A stretch of 64,000 nucleotides of DNA, taken from the NCBI GenBank assembly GCA_037951105.1, contig JBAMJV010000852.1, positions 62,001-126,000 of the forward strand, read 5' to 3'. Below the pieces are notes generated by a model that saw only the letters and a program-made list of their open reading frames with translations, did not search any database and had not been told where the DNA came from. The DNA comes from Echinarachnius parma. Taxonomy: Eukaryota > Echinodermata > Echinoidea > Clypeasteroida > Echinarachniidae. Numbering within the stretch: the stretch's first letter is position 1; each line of letters starts with the position of its first letter. Of the stretch, positions 32,760-44,658 are shown in pieces. Both the position numbers and the translations under genes were made by a program.

Positions 32760-34410
32760 AATGATTGTTAGTATGCAATTCAGACAAATGTAATTTGGAA
32801 ACATAACTTTTGGGGAAATGGGGGTGTCTGTACCATCGATATACAAATTGGGGAAATCTGTGTTCATAATGCATATATAGGGTGTGCGCATGTCCCCGTT
32901 CATTGGAGCCTCATATAATTTGTATGCCGCCATGCCACGTTTTAGCCAGGACATGCCATTTTAAATTGTGACATCATTTTACCTATAGTTGAAACGTGTC
33001 AAACTTCGCAATCTATAGCCTAGGCTATAGCGTCCACTAGCAGAAGTGCTGGAATAGATCTGCAAGAATGTCTTTTGTTCAACTTGGAAATGAATGAGAA
33101 GATTATGACACTTGTGTGAAAAGATATCCTCCCATGCATGTACATACAATAGCCCCTGAACAAAAGAGTAGATCGCCGAAGACCCAAGTTCGTTTTCAAC
33201 ATGTCCAAAGCGAACGCCGAGCTCCTACGTCCTGCTCTTTTGTTCATCGAGCTATTGACTGTGCATTCATGGAAGGATATCTATTGACGCATGTGAGATA
33301 ATCTTCCCATTCATTGCCCACTGCGTTGCCAATTTGCTAATTTAACGCAGCGCGAGCGCCGCAAGAAAAGTGTACGATCTAAACAATAGCGAACAATGAA
33401 CGCCGCTCTCCCCACGATCTCCACACGCTCTCCCCACGTCCTCCACACGCTTCCAATTTTATGAATGGGGATTAGGAGCGGCGCGAGATCGGCGCGAGAG
33501 CGTAGCTATCAGCCCATTCGCTCCGTCCCGAAAAGCCTTCTAGATTATCGTACACGTATTCATAATATCCGTACTTTGGGGCTGAAAACCGTGAAAATGA
33601 ATATTCATGAGCTCATGACAATTTTTTTTGTCTCGCTATTTAACAGGCAAATCTGCCACTGAGAATCATGGTTTTTATATCATTTGAAAGAAGAAGAACT
33701 ATATTTATAATACTTTCTCATCATTATAATCACGATTTCTTAGATATTTGTAAAAAGGAGAAATTGTGGCCTAAACTGAAATTTAAAATGCATATTTTAC
33801 TCATACTTTACGCTTTCTTATAAGGGCTTAAAAACACTTTTGATGCCCACAAAGCAACTCAAAAATTATATATGATATAAAAATATATGTTTTGTACTAA
33901 AATTAGTCTAAAGTTTTTAAATTTAATCTTCGAACGGGTCACGTAGAAAGAAAAACTGGCCTTTTGTATATTTAATTTTGTCAAAAATGCAACGTTCGGA
34001 GGCAGCCGATAGTTTACGCATCTGATTGGTCAATTTGGGATTTCGTCGATCGTCTTTTCGCCAAGTGCTTTTCTAATCGTACGCTGAAGCATCCCATGAA
34101 TTTCTCCTTTGAAGACTTTCTGCTTCGGTGAAACACAATTGACGATACTAACCAGAACAATGGTAAGCGATGCACTGCAGCAGGCCCGTTAACCCGTTCA
34201 GGACGGACTGATTTTGCTATAACATGCATCTTCCATAGAAGTAATAAGTCCCACCGAGAGATTATGTATATAACTATTTAGGGCCAAGTGTAAAACGGGA
34301 GGGGAAACTATTGTGGTCAGAGACTAAGGTCACTGTCCAGCATTTGAACGGGAATTCGCCTAACTATGTATTACTTATCTTTGGGACCTAACAATATTAC
34401 CCTTTAAAAC
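32760..34410. other. Intron 1, no gene recognised
   Basis: CACGCTCTCC repeats near 33395-33450 look transposon-derived. The rest is AT-rich without recognisable coding signal. Confidence 0.4.
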
Positions 34411-34512
34411 GCAATTATATAACACGAACATACCCATACAATTATATTGAAACAAATGGCAATTTCAGATGTTAAATTGCTAAAGTTTCAAAGCTCGCTC
34501 CGCTCGCTCCCC
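34411..34512. repeat. GAGCGGAGCGAGC repeat, inverted to 36990-37080
   Basis: AACACGAACATACCCATACA ... AGCTCGCTCCGCTCGC matches the reverse of the block at 36990-37080. Confidence 0.6.
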
Positions 34513-34700
34513 CCTCCCCCCCCCCCCCCCCCCCCCCACTGAGAAGGGTTCTCAACCAATGGTCTTGGTCTCGGCCTCGAAAAAATTTGACGGACCGTGG
34601 TCTCGGTCTTGAAAATTTTGAAGGTACTTGGTCTCGGCTTCGAACATTTTACAAAATAACCCCCCCCCCCCCCCTTGAAAAAATCCTGGGTACGCCACTG
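34513..34700. mobile_element. G/C-tract element ending GGTACGCCACTG
   Basis: Oligo-C, CACTGAGAAGGGTTCTCAAC, GGTCTCGGCCTCGAAAA, oligo-C, then TTGAAAAAATCCTGGGTACG CCACTG. Read inverted the end is CAGTGGCGTACCCAGG, resembling hAT-type termini. Confidence 0.55.
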
Positions 34701-34835
34701 TGTGATCGTGATCGTGATTGTAATTGAGATGGTGATTAAGATTGTGACTGAGATGGTAATTGTGACTGTGATCACGATCGTGATTGGGATCGTAATTCAG
34801 ATTTTGATTGTGATTATGATTGTGATTGAACTTAT
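34701..34835. repeat. Degenerate GTGATC/TGATTG hexamer array
   Basis: About 22 imperfect hexamers with GATCGTGATTGTAATTG-like words. Confidence 0.8.
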
Positions 34836-35069
34836 CCTCATAGATTGTTCTTAACGTGTTCAATACAGACTAAATGTAATGTACACAAATATAAATGGTC
34901 TCAAAGAGATTACGAACATCGAATAAATTATCAAAAACAAAACCAAACAAAACATGAAAATAAATCAATGTATAGAGTACTGATACCCCCCCCCCCCCCC
35001 CCCCCCCACCACTCCAATAAATACAATTGTAGTGGCTTGGTACGAACAGTCACGTCACGTTCACGTTCA

Positions 35070-35186
35070 CGTCACGTGAAGGTTTTGTACCTTTTGTGAA
35101 ACAGGTCACCCAAATCTACGAAGTGTCACGTTCAGGTTCTGTACCTTTTGTGAAACAGGTCACCCAAATCTACGAAGTGTTGGGTT
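35070..35186. repeat. Tandem duplication in the left MULE arm
   Basis: GTACCTTTTGTGAAACAGGT plus CACCCAAATCTACGAAGTGT occur twice, about 57 bp apart. Confidence 0.85.
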
Positions 35187-35364
35187 ACGTGACCCAACAG
35201 TTTGTAGATATACTGTATGCAATTCATGAAAGCTCACGTAAATTGGCGCTTGCGTAAAACAAATTAATGTAAATTGTCGTTGAGAAGAGACTAATTCTCG
35301 GTAAATTTAATCGTGAACGAACCCGTCCTACCAATACTGTAATATACAATTAAAGGCGAACACA

Positions 35365-35603
35365 GGCCTGGGGGCTGGGGGATGGACACCCCCTACCCCC
35401 ATCCCCACCCCCTTACATAATTCAAGAAATGTCTTGGTCTCGGCCTCGAAATTTGTGACCGGTCCTGGTCTCCTCCTCGGCTGCGGTCATTTTCTACGGA
35501 CACCCTCTACCCACACTCCCCCCGCTTACTTCAATTTGTCTGACGAAATATCCCCCCCCCCCCCTACACCCACCCCTTGAAAAAATCCTGGGTACGCCAC
35601 TGC
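35365..35603. mobile_element. G/C-tract element nested in the MULE
   Basis: AGGCCTGGGGGCTGGGGG ... GGTCTCGGCCTCGAAATTTG ... oligo-C ... AAAAAATCCTGGGTACGCCA CTG, the same family as 34513-34700. Confidence 0.55.
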
Positions 35604-36639
35604 CTACAAGTAGCTAGTTCGAATGTCAAATAAATTAATTGATTTATTTAATATTGATTGGTTGGTGTGATTGTTTCATTATAATGATTGACTGATTAAT
35701 TGATTGTTTATTAGATTAAATGACTGACTTATAGATTGACTCGATTCAATAACCATAAATAAAAACTTTTAATCAAATCATTGTTTTATTACTTTTAAAC
35801 TCATTGATCACTGCTGCCAGTCACTCACTCACTCACTCACTCACTCACTTTCACAGGCATGCACATACAACGCCGTTAAGGGCCAGTACGCGCAGACGTC
35901 GAGCACGGGAACTTCAGGCGTATGCGAACTGAATTGTCCACTGCGTGTAGCAATTCAGCTGGAAATCAACATTTGCCAAAATCCACGCACGACACGTCTT
36001 TAGAAATACTCCAATAACAAGACAAATAATGCAAGTGGTATGGTTGTACATTACCTAAATGACAGAACTGCATATTATCGTCTCAGATTACTCTGAATTA
36101 TGCACGTACATATTATAAACATAATGATTGAAAAGATTTGATAAGGGGGTATCGGCATTTTCGTCGACATTTTTAAATCTCTTTGTGCGTGTATGTCTAG
36201 TCTTAGTAACAAGCGTTTGCAATTTAAAAAATCTTGATTAAACGCTCACGTCACGATTTGGTTAACGCGACACTTCGAGTTTTACCGGCATGGAAAACGA
36301 CAAATTGTTGGGCCACTTTACCCTACACTTCGTAGATTTTGGTGACCTGTTTCACAAAAGGTACAGAACCGTTCACGTGATGTGAACGTGAACGTGACGT
36401 GACTGTTCGTACCAAGCCAATTGTAGTCTGTAAACACACACTTTGCATGCACTTATATCATTGCATATTCATAAAAAGACACTTGCTTAGTTCCATGCTA
36501 ATTCTATATCGATGATGTGGCTAGGTTATATCTACTTAACACATGATCGTTGATTTAGTGGATATACACCCCTAGTGAGGACAAGTAAAAATGGAAATGG
36601 ATTTAGCGTGGAACTAAGCTTGCGGGGTTCTATGATCAT

Positions 36640-36960
36640 ACTGGGTGAGATTAACATGTTTAATTTGTCTGCAAAACGTGTGAAATTGTATGCAAAGAAA
36701 CGAATTTGAATTCACGGAAGACGTTACTACGCAATCGCGAATCGTCTCGCTTTAAATTGAATGCAAATTTTACGAAAAAGAAACACGTTTTAATTCGAAT
36801 GAAAACAAAATGTTTTTGAATGATCGATTTATGAATTAAAATGCCAAAAAACGAATTTGAACGAAAAATAACAGCTGCGGTGACAGAATCGGCGAAATTG
36901 AATGAACACAAAATGAATTTGTTCGGCTTACTTACGAAATTGACCGAGAAATCCTATATA
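36640..36960. mobile_element. Half-copy related to the GAATTCG TIR element
   Basis: Many CGAATTTGAA and AATTCG words, ending AAATTGACCGAGAAATCCTA, close to the right end of 20218-21519. Confidence 0.45.
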
Positions 36961-36989
36961 TAAACACCTGAGGTTGTGAAATATTATGT

Positions 36990-37395
36990 ACGCGAGCGAG
37001 CGGAGCGAGCTTGAAAATTTTAGCAATTTCACAGCGGAAAATTTGTTTCAATATTATTGTATGGGTATATTCGTTTTATTACTTATGATATGGCGTTATA
37101 TATTATAAAAATCCGAGGTTGTGAAATATCATGTATGCAAAATGTTCGCAATTTCACATCGGCAAATCCCAAAATCCCGGAGAAAATGAGGGAGAAAAGA
37201 GGGGAAAAGAATAAATGAAAAAAGGGACCCATGTCTAAGGGTTTTTTTTTTTAATGTGACCCATGTCTAAGGATTTTTAAAATGAAAACGGGACCCATGT
37301 CTAAGGATCTTTCTTGAAAAAGTCACCCTTCCCAGCGGCACATCCCCGTATACCCAATATACGTGAGTACCCCCCCCCCCCCCCGGGGTGCGTTA
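36990..37395. repeat. Mixed dispersed repeat with GGGACCCATGTCTAAGG units
   Basis: GAGCGAGCGGAGCGAGC, then three units of about 44 bp with GACCCATGTCTAAGG (37225-37305), then TATACCCAATATACGTGAGT and oligo-C. Confidence 0.65.
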
Positions 37396-37574
37396 GTGCG
37401 TCATCATCGTCATGATTCTTAACCAGAAGAGGTTATGATTGATTCGTGAAGTTAAACAAAAATGCACCCCAAAATAATATTCGCAAAGTGACATATTCAG
37501 TTCAAACAGTGCATCAAAAGCATTATTTTATGACAAAACATGAATATTGTATTCCAGACGTATACAAGACCGAT

Positions 37575-37700
37575 TCCCGAGGGAGCGAAATGATAACCGA
37601 GAGGGGGAAGGGTGATGGGAGGGTGTGATGGTAGGTGGGTGCACGGTAAAGGTGCTTTTGCAATGTTTTAATTGAAATTATGCAATCTAGTGCATACTTG
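37575..37700. repeat. Diverged unit of the 31.4-32.3 kb satellite
   Basis: CCCGAGGGAGCGAAATGATAACCGAGAG and TTATGCAATCTAGTGCATAC match the satellite unit. Confidence 0.55.
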
Positions 37701-37749
37701 GGAAGGAAATTTGACTTGACATGAAGTAAGATCTGAGTTTTCTTGTCTA

Positions 37750-39870
37750 TTCAATAAATACTTTAATAATATCGGACCAAATTTAGCTTCTAAAATAATT
37801 AATAAAAAGGATGATTTTTTGATATACTTAAACGATAATGTTAATCAATCCTTATTTTTTAATCCAACAAATATTCACGAGATTTTAGAAATTGTACGTT
37901 CCTTAAAATGTAGTAAATCTAGCGGCTATGATGAATTAAATGTATTTTTATTAAAACAAATAATTCACTTTATAGCTTCCCCGTTATTACACATTTTTAA
38001 TTTATCTCTTTCTCAAGGAATTTTCCCCGACCCACTCAAAATTGCGAAAATAATTCCGATATATAAAAAAGATGATCAATCTAATATTGCAAACTATCGC
38101 CCAATTTCTTTATTACCAAGCATTTCTAACATTTTAGAAAAAATAGCATATAAACGATTATATTCTTTCTTAAATATGAATAATTTATTGATTCCTAATC
38201 AATATGGATTCAGAAAGAATCATTCTACTGATTACGCCATTGTAAAATAATTGATTCCATTGCTAAACAAGAACACACTGTAGGTGTTTTATGGACTTAT
38301 CGAAGGCATTCGATACTATGGACCATTGTATATTAATTCGTAAATTAAAAACATATGGAGTTAGAGGAACTGTACTTTCTTGGTTTGAAGATTATTTGCG
38401 TAATAGACAACAATATGTTATTTTTAAATCTAAAATTCTAATATTTCCACTGTGAAGTGCGGAGTACCACAAGGCTCTATTTTAGGTCCCTTATTGTTTT
38501 TAATATATATGAATGATATTGTAAATGCATAACCACTCCTAACATACGTTTTGTTCGCAGATGATACTAACGTATTTTATTACAACCCTCAATCTAGAAT
38601 TAAATAAACTATCACCTTGGTTCAAATCCAATAAACTCTCTCTAAATATTAATAAAACAAATTGTATGTATTTAAAAAATATACACTCTAAATATGCACC
38701 TTATTTTAATATTTTAATAGATAATATGCCCATAATTGAAAAAGAAGTTACTACATTTTTAGGTGTAATGATTGATTCAAACTTAACTTGGAATAGTCAT
38801 ATTAATAACATTTGTATGTTAGTCTCGAGAGGCATAGGCATTCTATATAAATTAAAATATTGTCTTTCACAAAAGTCACTATTTATGCTTTATAATTCTC
38901 TCATTTTGTCACATATATCTTATTGTAACATTGTATGGGGGAATAATAATAAGATGAAAATTATGTTAATTTATCGTCTTCAAAAGAAAGCACTCCGTAT
39001 TTGTACACAATCATATTATATAGCCCATACTGATCCAATATTTTATGAACTAAAAACATTACAAATTGCTGATATTCACATTTTTCAAACTGCAATCTTT
39101 ATGTATAAATTTTGGATAAATACTATACCATTAGCATTTCGAAATATGTTTGTGTACAATTGTAGTATACACTCATATCCTACACGACACTCATCCGACT
39201 TCCATTTAACTAACCCAAAAATTATTATGGCCTATAAATCAATAAGACACCATGGTCCAGACATTTGGAATGCTTTACCTGACAAAATGAAACACTCTGC
39301 ATCTCTTTATTCATTTAAAGCTTCGATGAAAAAATATTTAATATCCAAATATTCATAAACATAATCAGGGTCTAAATTATTGTAATTGTTTCTTTATATT
39401 GGCTAAATTTAAGATAACCAGTTCATAAAAAAAAAATCAAACACTTATTGCACATGCACTCACCCACATGCACACACTTGCATTTTGTTTTTTCTTGTTT
39501 TTCTTTCTTTCTTCCCATGTTTTTTTTTTTTCAGATACTTTCTGAAAAATGACTTGTGCGTGACACTCTATTTTATTATATACTCCAATAACAGCGCCAT
39601 GTACCCCCTCCCCTCCTGACTGCTATCGACTCAAGCATTCATGCTTATGATAGTTTGCTCCTGCATTTATTTTGATTATTTGCATTACATTCAACTGATT
39701 TAAGTTCTGAATTATATATATATATATATATGTATTTTCTTTTGATATCAAATGTCACATTTTATGTTAATCAATTATGTTATACACTTGTATTGTTATT
39801 TGAATATGTTGATTTTGATTTTTCTTTAATAAATGCAGAAAAACATCTGCTAAAAAAAAATTGTTAAAAA
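37750..39870 (+). pseudogene. 5'-truncated CR1-like non-LTR retrotransposon (reverse transcriptase)
   Basis: AT-rich RT coding sequence with few breaks. In order: KCSKSSGYDELNVFLLKQ; PIYKKDDQSNIANYRPISLL; PNQYGFRKNHSTDYAI (end of first frame, 38250); then frameshifted [45 protein letters not shown] (catalytic ADD near 38560). A long frame at 38561-39358 follows, with KTNCMYLKN, FLGVMIDSNLTWNSHI and IWNALPDKMKHSASLYSFKA. The endonuclease is absent (5' truncation). The 3' region ends at TTAATAAATGCAG and an A-run near 39860. It sits in intron 1, antisense to the host gene. CR1/L2-superfamily by motif. Confidence 0.87.
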
Positions 39871-39924
39871 TACTCTTTTCTTTCAATCACTGTTATCGAA
39901 TTAGATAAAAGCCATGATTTGAAT

Positions 39925-39985
39925 TGATTTTGGGGGGGGGGGCAAGCGCCCCCCCCCCCCCCCCCCCCCACCAGTACGCCAGTGT
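39925..39985. repeat. G/C-tract element end
   Basis: Oligo-G, CAAGCG, oligo-C of about 20, then ACCAGTACGCCAGTG. Inverted it reads CACTGGCGTACTGGTGGG. Confidence 0.5.
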
Positions 39986-40350
39986 ACTCCAATAATCTTT
40001 GTGGCTATTTTGCATGGACGGTTCATTTGATTCTTTTCCTCCTGTGACATGTTTCCATATATACAAATCAGATTGAATGCCAAAAACGCTCACTACTACA
40101 TTCTGATAGAACAGTTTCAGAATCGTTGTCATCAACATGAAATGTATTCAATTCCGGAGAAAGAACATTCTTTGATTTGCTTTCTTCACCAACATTTTAG
40201 TGTTTTCTTTCCAACTCAACTTCTCATTTATGATTGTCCCCAAGTATTTGAAACTATCTACTCTTTTAATCGCCTTGCCATGTATAAACAGTGGCTCATG
40301 GTTTGAGTCTGCACGCCGAAAATCAATTACCATTTCTTTACGGGTACTTT
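39985..40350 (-). pseudogene. Fragment of another non-LTR reverse transcriptase (C-terminal part)
   Basis: Minus-strand frames read STRKEMVIDFRRADSNHEPL, IKRVDSFKYLGTIINEKLSW and KKANQRMFFLRN. After frameshifts come ILKLFYQNVVVSVFGI and MSQEEKNQMN..CKIATKIIGV. This is the typical region after the RT palm (fkYLG..i; fyqs..sv; iv..a.kIIG). Both ends are lost. It differs from the 37.75 kb element in sequence and strand. Confidence 0.7.
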
Positions 40351-40397
40351 TTCCGTATTTTCCATATTTCCATATGTTCCATATTTCCATATTTCTT
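40350..40397. repeat. Short CCATATTTCC tandem
   Basis: Four to five copies of CCATATTTCC-like decamers. Confidence 0.7.
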
Positions 40398-40529
40398 TTT
40401 CTTTTCGCCTGACAATCAAAGGGGGAAAAGAGGCGCTCACCACAGAGCTGCCCGGAAAGTATATATACTTTCTATGATTTTACCTGAGTATGAGGTAATT
40501 TTGTGCAAAGTTGTCCGACTTTACTGAGT

Positions 40530-40720
40530 AAGATATGACATTCTCTTGCCCAAATATAGTATGATTTTGCTCGAATATGATAGAATTTGCCCAAATAAGA
40601 CATGCTTTTGTTCAAAGTTGGCGTTCTTTAGCCCGAATATCACCGACTTCAAAAATCTCACTGGGGGGGGGGGGGGGGTGCGGCCCCTAGCCCCCCCCCC
40701 CCCCCCCACGCCTCCCCTGA
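40530..40720. repeat. Inverted TTTGCCCGAATATG repeat with G/C tracts
   Basis: Units of roughly 24 bp with TTGCCCAAATATAGTATGAT and TAGCCCGAATATCACC, then CACTGGGG and oligo-G/oligo-C. It mirrors 4135-4378. Confidence 0.6.
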
Positions 40721-40796
40721 CACTTACGTGTACGGTTTTGATGGTGTAAACTGACTTAAAAAGAAAGTGTTATCATCTAAAGTGAGTCACATCATC

Positions 40797-41078
40797 AAAG
40801 TATTCCGAAGGTTCGTTAATCCGAAGGTTCGCTATTCCTAAAATGAAATCGGGTTCGTTATTCCGAAGGTTCGTTATTCCGAAGGTTCTTTATTCCGAAG
40901 GTTCGCTATTCCTAAAATGAAATCGGGTTCGTTATTCCGAAGGTTCGTTATTCCGAAGGTTCTTTATTCCGAAGGTTCGTTATTCCAAAGGTTCGCTATT
41001 CCTAAAATGAAATCGGGTTCGTTATTCCGAAGGTTCGTTATTCCGAAAATGAATTAGGGTTCGTTAATCCGAAAATTG
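40797..41078. repeat. GGTTCGTTATTCCGAA array, left arm
   Basis: About a dozen 16-bp units GGTTCGTTATTCCGAA with interspersed CTAAAATGAAATCG. Inverted partner at 42013-42205. Confidence 0.9.
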
Positions 41079-41079
41079 A

Positions 41080-41124
41080 ATAGGGTGTGTGTGCGTGTGT
41101 GTGTGTGTTTTTTTTGTGAGTGAG

Positions 41125-41165
<41 letters not shown>

Positions 41166-41400
41166 ACTGGCGTAGTGGTGGTGGGGGGGGGGGGGGGGGT
41201 GTCATGGGCCCCCTCCCGAATCAATTTAAATAATTAATAAAGCATAAACATGCATGCATGAAGGAATCATGAACATTAAAAAGGGAACAATCCCCCCCCC
41301 CCCCCCCCCCCCTTGGGCTGCCAAGTGAAAATGTGATGTGGAAAACATCACTTGCGGGGATTCAAAATAGCAAACCCCCCCCCCCCCCCCTGCCCTTAGA
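41080..41400. repeat. (GT)n and several G/C runs
   Basis: GT microsatellite at about 41085-41165, then CACTGGCGTAGTGGTGGTGG oligo-G (41165-41200), and oligo-C at about 41292-41313 and 41374-41391. Confidence 0.85.
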
Positions 41401-41613
41401 TGCTATTTATGATGAAATACTACAATTCAGACAAATAAAATGTGATTTTGGACTGATATCAACCAGCAAAATCTAACTTTATGACATAATTATAATTATA
41501 TCAAATTGATTTGGGTTTTATTTCATGTTTTTTTTTACATGAGAAAGATATAAATATATATATCTCATTCTTATTGCACTGTTTTACAAAGAAAATAAAA
41601 TACAATTTGACTA

Positions 41614-41873
41614 GAATTGAAGAGCCTAGTTCCAAAAGGCGCTAAATCCATTTTCCTTAAACAAAATTGTTAACGATATCAGTACATTAATAAGCTACGT
41701 AGCTTTATAGAAATCAACATTTTAAGACAAATTACAGAATCAAAATCAAAATATAGAACGTTCCATTTTTCATATTTCCAAAAGGCATGTGGACAAATTT
41801 GGACAAAGAAACCTGCGTTTATCCAAAGTTGAAAAAGTGGATTTAGCGCCTTATGGAATTAAGCTCTTCAATT
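41614..41873. mobile_element. 260-bp MITE with GGCGCTAAATCCA TIRs
   Basis: AATTGAAGAGCCTAGTTCC ... AAAAGGCGCTAAATCCATTT is mirrored by AGTGGATTTAGCGCCTTATG ... AGCTCTTCAATT. TA occurs on both flanks. Confidence 0.75.
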
Positions 41874-42012
41874 GTAAAGCCACTCTTTGCCCCCCTCCCC
41901 TTCTCCCCCACCCCCCATGCAGCCACGGCAATTAGAGTAAGATTGATCCCCTTTCCCAAGTCCACACTGCTCAAAATCAAATCAACTCAATTCTTTTCTA
42001 CGTCGTATTCAT

Positions 42013-42205
42013 TTAATTTTCGGATTAACGAACCCTATTTCATTTTAGGACTAACGAACCTTCGGAATAACGAACCCGATTTTATTTTCGGATCAACGAA
42101 CCTTCGGAATAACGAACCTTCGGAATAACGAACCTTCGGAATAACAAACCTTCGGAATAACTGAACCTTCGGAATAACGAACCTTCTGAATAACGGACTG
42201 TAACC
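42013..42205. repeat. TTCGGAATAACGAACC array, right arm
   Basis: About ten units of the complement of GGTTCGTTATTCCGAA, making a 1.4-kb structure with 40797-41078. Confidence 0.9.
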
Positions 42206-42209
42206 CGTT

Positions 42210-43230
42210 AAATGTCGAGAGAATAGAAAAACAATTACAGGTGGCATTTCAGCGTTCTTGAAAGCGCCTTACACAAGTTGTGATGTATATTTTGTTTATA
42301 AAACATATATATGTTTGAGGGGGATAAAAGTTAGACAAGAAAATTATACCACATGGTGTGTTTGTTTGTTTGTTTGTTTGTTTGTTTGTTTGTTTATTTG
42401 TTTGTTTTTTGGGTGCAAATAATAAATGAATAGTATATATATAGTTCTGGTTTAATAGAGAACGCTTCAAAGAAATGTGAGGTAGAGGAAAAGTGAGTGT
42501 AGGAACTGCCAGACCACAAACATTTCGAAACCAACTTTTTTTGATCGAAAACTATTCAGAAACAATCGAAATATCAAGAAATGTATGCTGGCAGAAAATG
42601 CATTTCAGACCCAACATTTATCCGATAATTAAAGAATCATTATTTATAAAGCCTTCACATTTCTACAAATATACACAAATGCATGTGTTGACCGTCTGTT
42701 TGTTTTGTTGTTTTACAATATATTAATATTTTAACCCAAAAAAATCACAATCACAATCACAATTTTTGATTAAAATGCTCGAAACTTTTAGGTGTCTGAA
42801 AGGTGCCTTTTAGCATTAACGGCTACTATTTGAAAGAAAACTCAACCTTCTAACTTAGCCGTCAATACGTCTTTCTACCATTCAATTATATTTGAGTTAT
42901 ACAAATTGTTTTTATGATAGCGTTCAAGTTTTAGTTACTAATATTCAGTTTTACCAGAACTGTATAAACTTATAAACAATATGAAAAACACTCAATGTTA
43001 ACATAATTGTTAAAATTTGGAATTAAAAGATTTTATGAAAACTTTGTAATAGCGGGATGTTTCAAAAAGATCCCAAGTCGAACTTAACACTAAGTTGGAC
43101 TTAAATAAATGGAAATCCATGCATTCATAGCTTCGCAATTAAACATATTCAAAAGCCCAAATGCGAATATTTGACACTTTCCACAAAATTTCACATCAAT
43201 AACTTAATTAGCCATTAGTTTCTTTGTAAA
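42210..43230. repeat. 1-kb direct duplication, copy 1
   Basis: From ATGTCGAGAGAATAGAAAAA to CACATCAATAACTTAATTAG, repeated at 43393-44400 with over 90% identity by eye. Includes a (TTTG)n run at 42355-42412. Confidence 0.9.
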
Positions 43231-43392
43231 AAAAAACTCTTTTTGCAGCTGCTTTCTTGGAACTGGATAATTGTTACCCTTAGGGTAGATAGTAGATTAC
43301 ACTATGCTAGTTCTCTCAGTGATTCCATCATTATAGTCTCCGTTAAAAAATATTAACCATACTTTATTCATCTTTTGAGTAAATGTTCAACA

Positions 43393-44400
43393 AATGTCGA
43401 GAGAATAGAAAAAACAATTACAGGTGCCATTTCAGCGTTCTTGAAAGCGCCTTACACAAGTTGTGATGTATATTTTGTTTATAAAAATATATATTTTTGA
43501 GGCGGATAAAAGTGAGACAAGAAAATTAAGCCACACGGTTTGTTTGTTTGTTTGTATGTTTGGGTGCAAATAATAAATGAATAGTATATATATAGTTCTG
43601 GTTTAGTAGAGAACGCTTTAAAGAAATGTGAGGTAGAGGAAAAGTGAGTGTAACCACAAACATTTCGAAACCAAACAAACGTTTTTTTGATCGAAAACTA
43701 TTCAGAAACAATCGAAATATCAAGAAATGTATGCTAGCAGAAAATGCATTTAAGACCCAACATTTATCCGATAATTAAAGAAAATATTTATAAAGCCTTC
43801 ACATTTCTACAAATATACACAAATGCATATCTGTTTGTTTTGTTTTTTTTACAATATATAATATTTTAACCAAAAAAATCACAATCACAATCACAATCAC
43901 AATTTTTGATTAAAATGCTCGAAACTTTTAGGTGTCTGAAAGGGGCCTTTTAGCATTAACGGCTACTATTTGAAAGAAAACTCAACCTTCTAACTTAGCC
44001 GTCAATACGTCTTTCTACCATTCAATTATATTTGAGTTATACAAATTGTTTTTATGATAACGTTCAAGTTTTAGTTACTAATATTCAGTTTAGCCAGAAC
44101 TGTACAAATTTATAAACAACATACCTTATATAATATATTTGCAATTATATGAAAAACACTCAATGTTAACATAATTGTTACAATTTGGTATTAAAGAGTT
44201 TCTAAAAACTTTGTAATAGCGGGATGTTTCACAAAGATCCCAAGTCGAACTTAACACTAAGTTGGACTTAAAAATAATGGGAAGCTTCATTCATAGCTCC
44301 GCAATTAAACATATTCAAAAGCCCAAATGCGAATATTTGACACAAAATCCACAAAATTTCACATCAATAACTTGATTAGCTATTAGTTTCTTCTTAAAAA
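43393..44400. repeat. 1-kb direct duplication, copy 2
   Basis: Same as 42210-43230 with small indels; the TTTG run is shorter (43541-43558). It ends in the left half of the fold-back MITE. Confidence 0.9.
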
Positions 44401-44637
44401 TTGATAAACAAGTTATTTAAACAGGCCTATATAATTTTAATAAAAAATAATTAACATTTTATTTTCTCAAAGAGACTTCAAGTTATTAATGTGAAATCTT
44501 GTGGAAAGTTTTAAATATTCGCATTTGGGCTCTTGAATATGCCTTATTCCGAAGCTACAAATGGTTTTCCATAATTGTTAAGTCTAACTTAATTAGAGTT
44601 AAGTTCGACTTGGAATCTTCGTGAAACATCCCAAATA
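44218..44637. mobile_element. Fold-back MITE next to exon 1
   Basis: GGGATGTTTCACAAAGATCC ... AAGTCGAACTTAACACTAAG at the left is mirrored by CTTAATTAGAGTTAAGTTCG ... CGTGAAACATCCC at the right. ATTCGCATTTGGGC arms lie inside. Only the left half is present in copy 1 (43048-43230). Confidence 0.75.
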
Positions 44638-44658
44638 TAAGTAGAGGAATGCACTTAC

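Larger units (their letters stand above)
35034..36418. mobile_element. Mutator-like (MULE) non-autonomous element with 9-bp TSD
   Basis: Long TIRs begin GGCTTGGTACGAACAGTCAC at 35034 and at the right end inverted (36399-36418). The similarity extends over about 100 bp through ACGTTCACGT, GTACCTTTTGTGAAACAGGT and ATCTACGAAGTGT. The exact 9-bp sequence AATTGTAGT flanks both ends (35025-35033 and 36419-36427). No transposase is visible. Another repeat is nested at 35365-35603. Confidence 0.85.
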
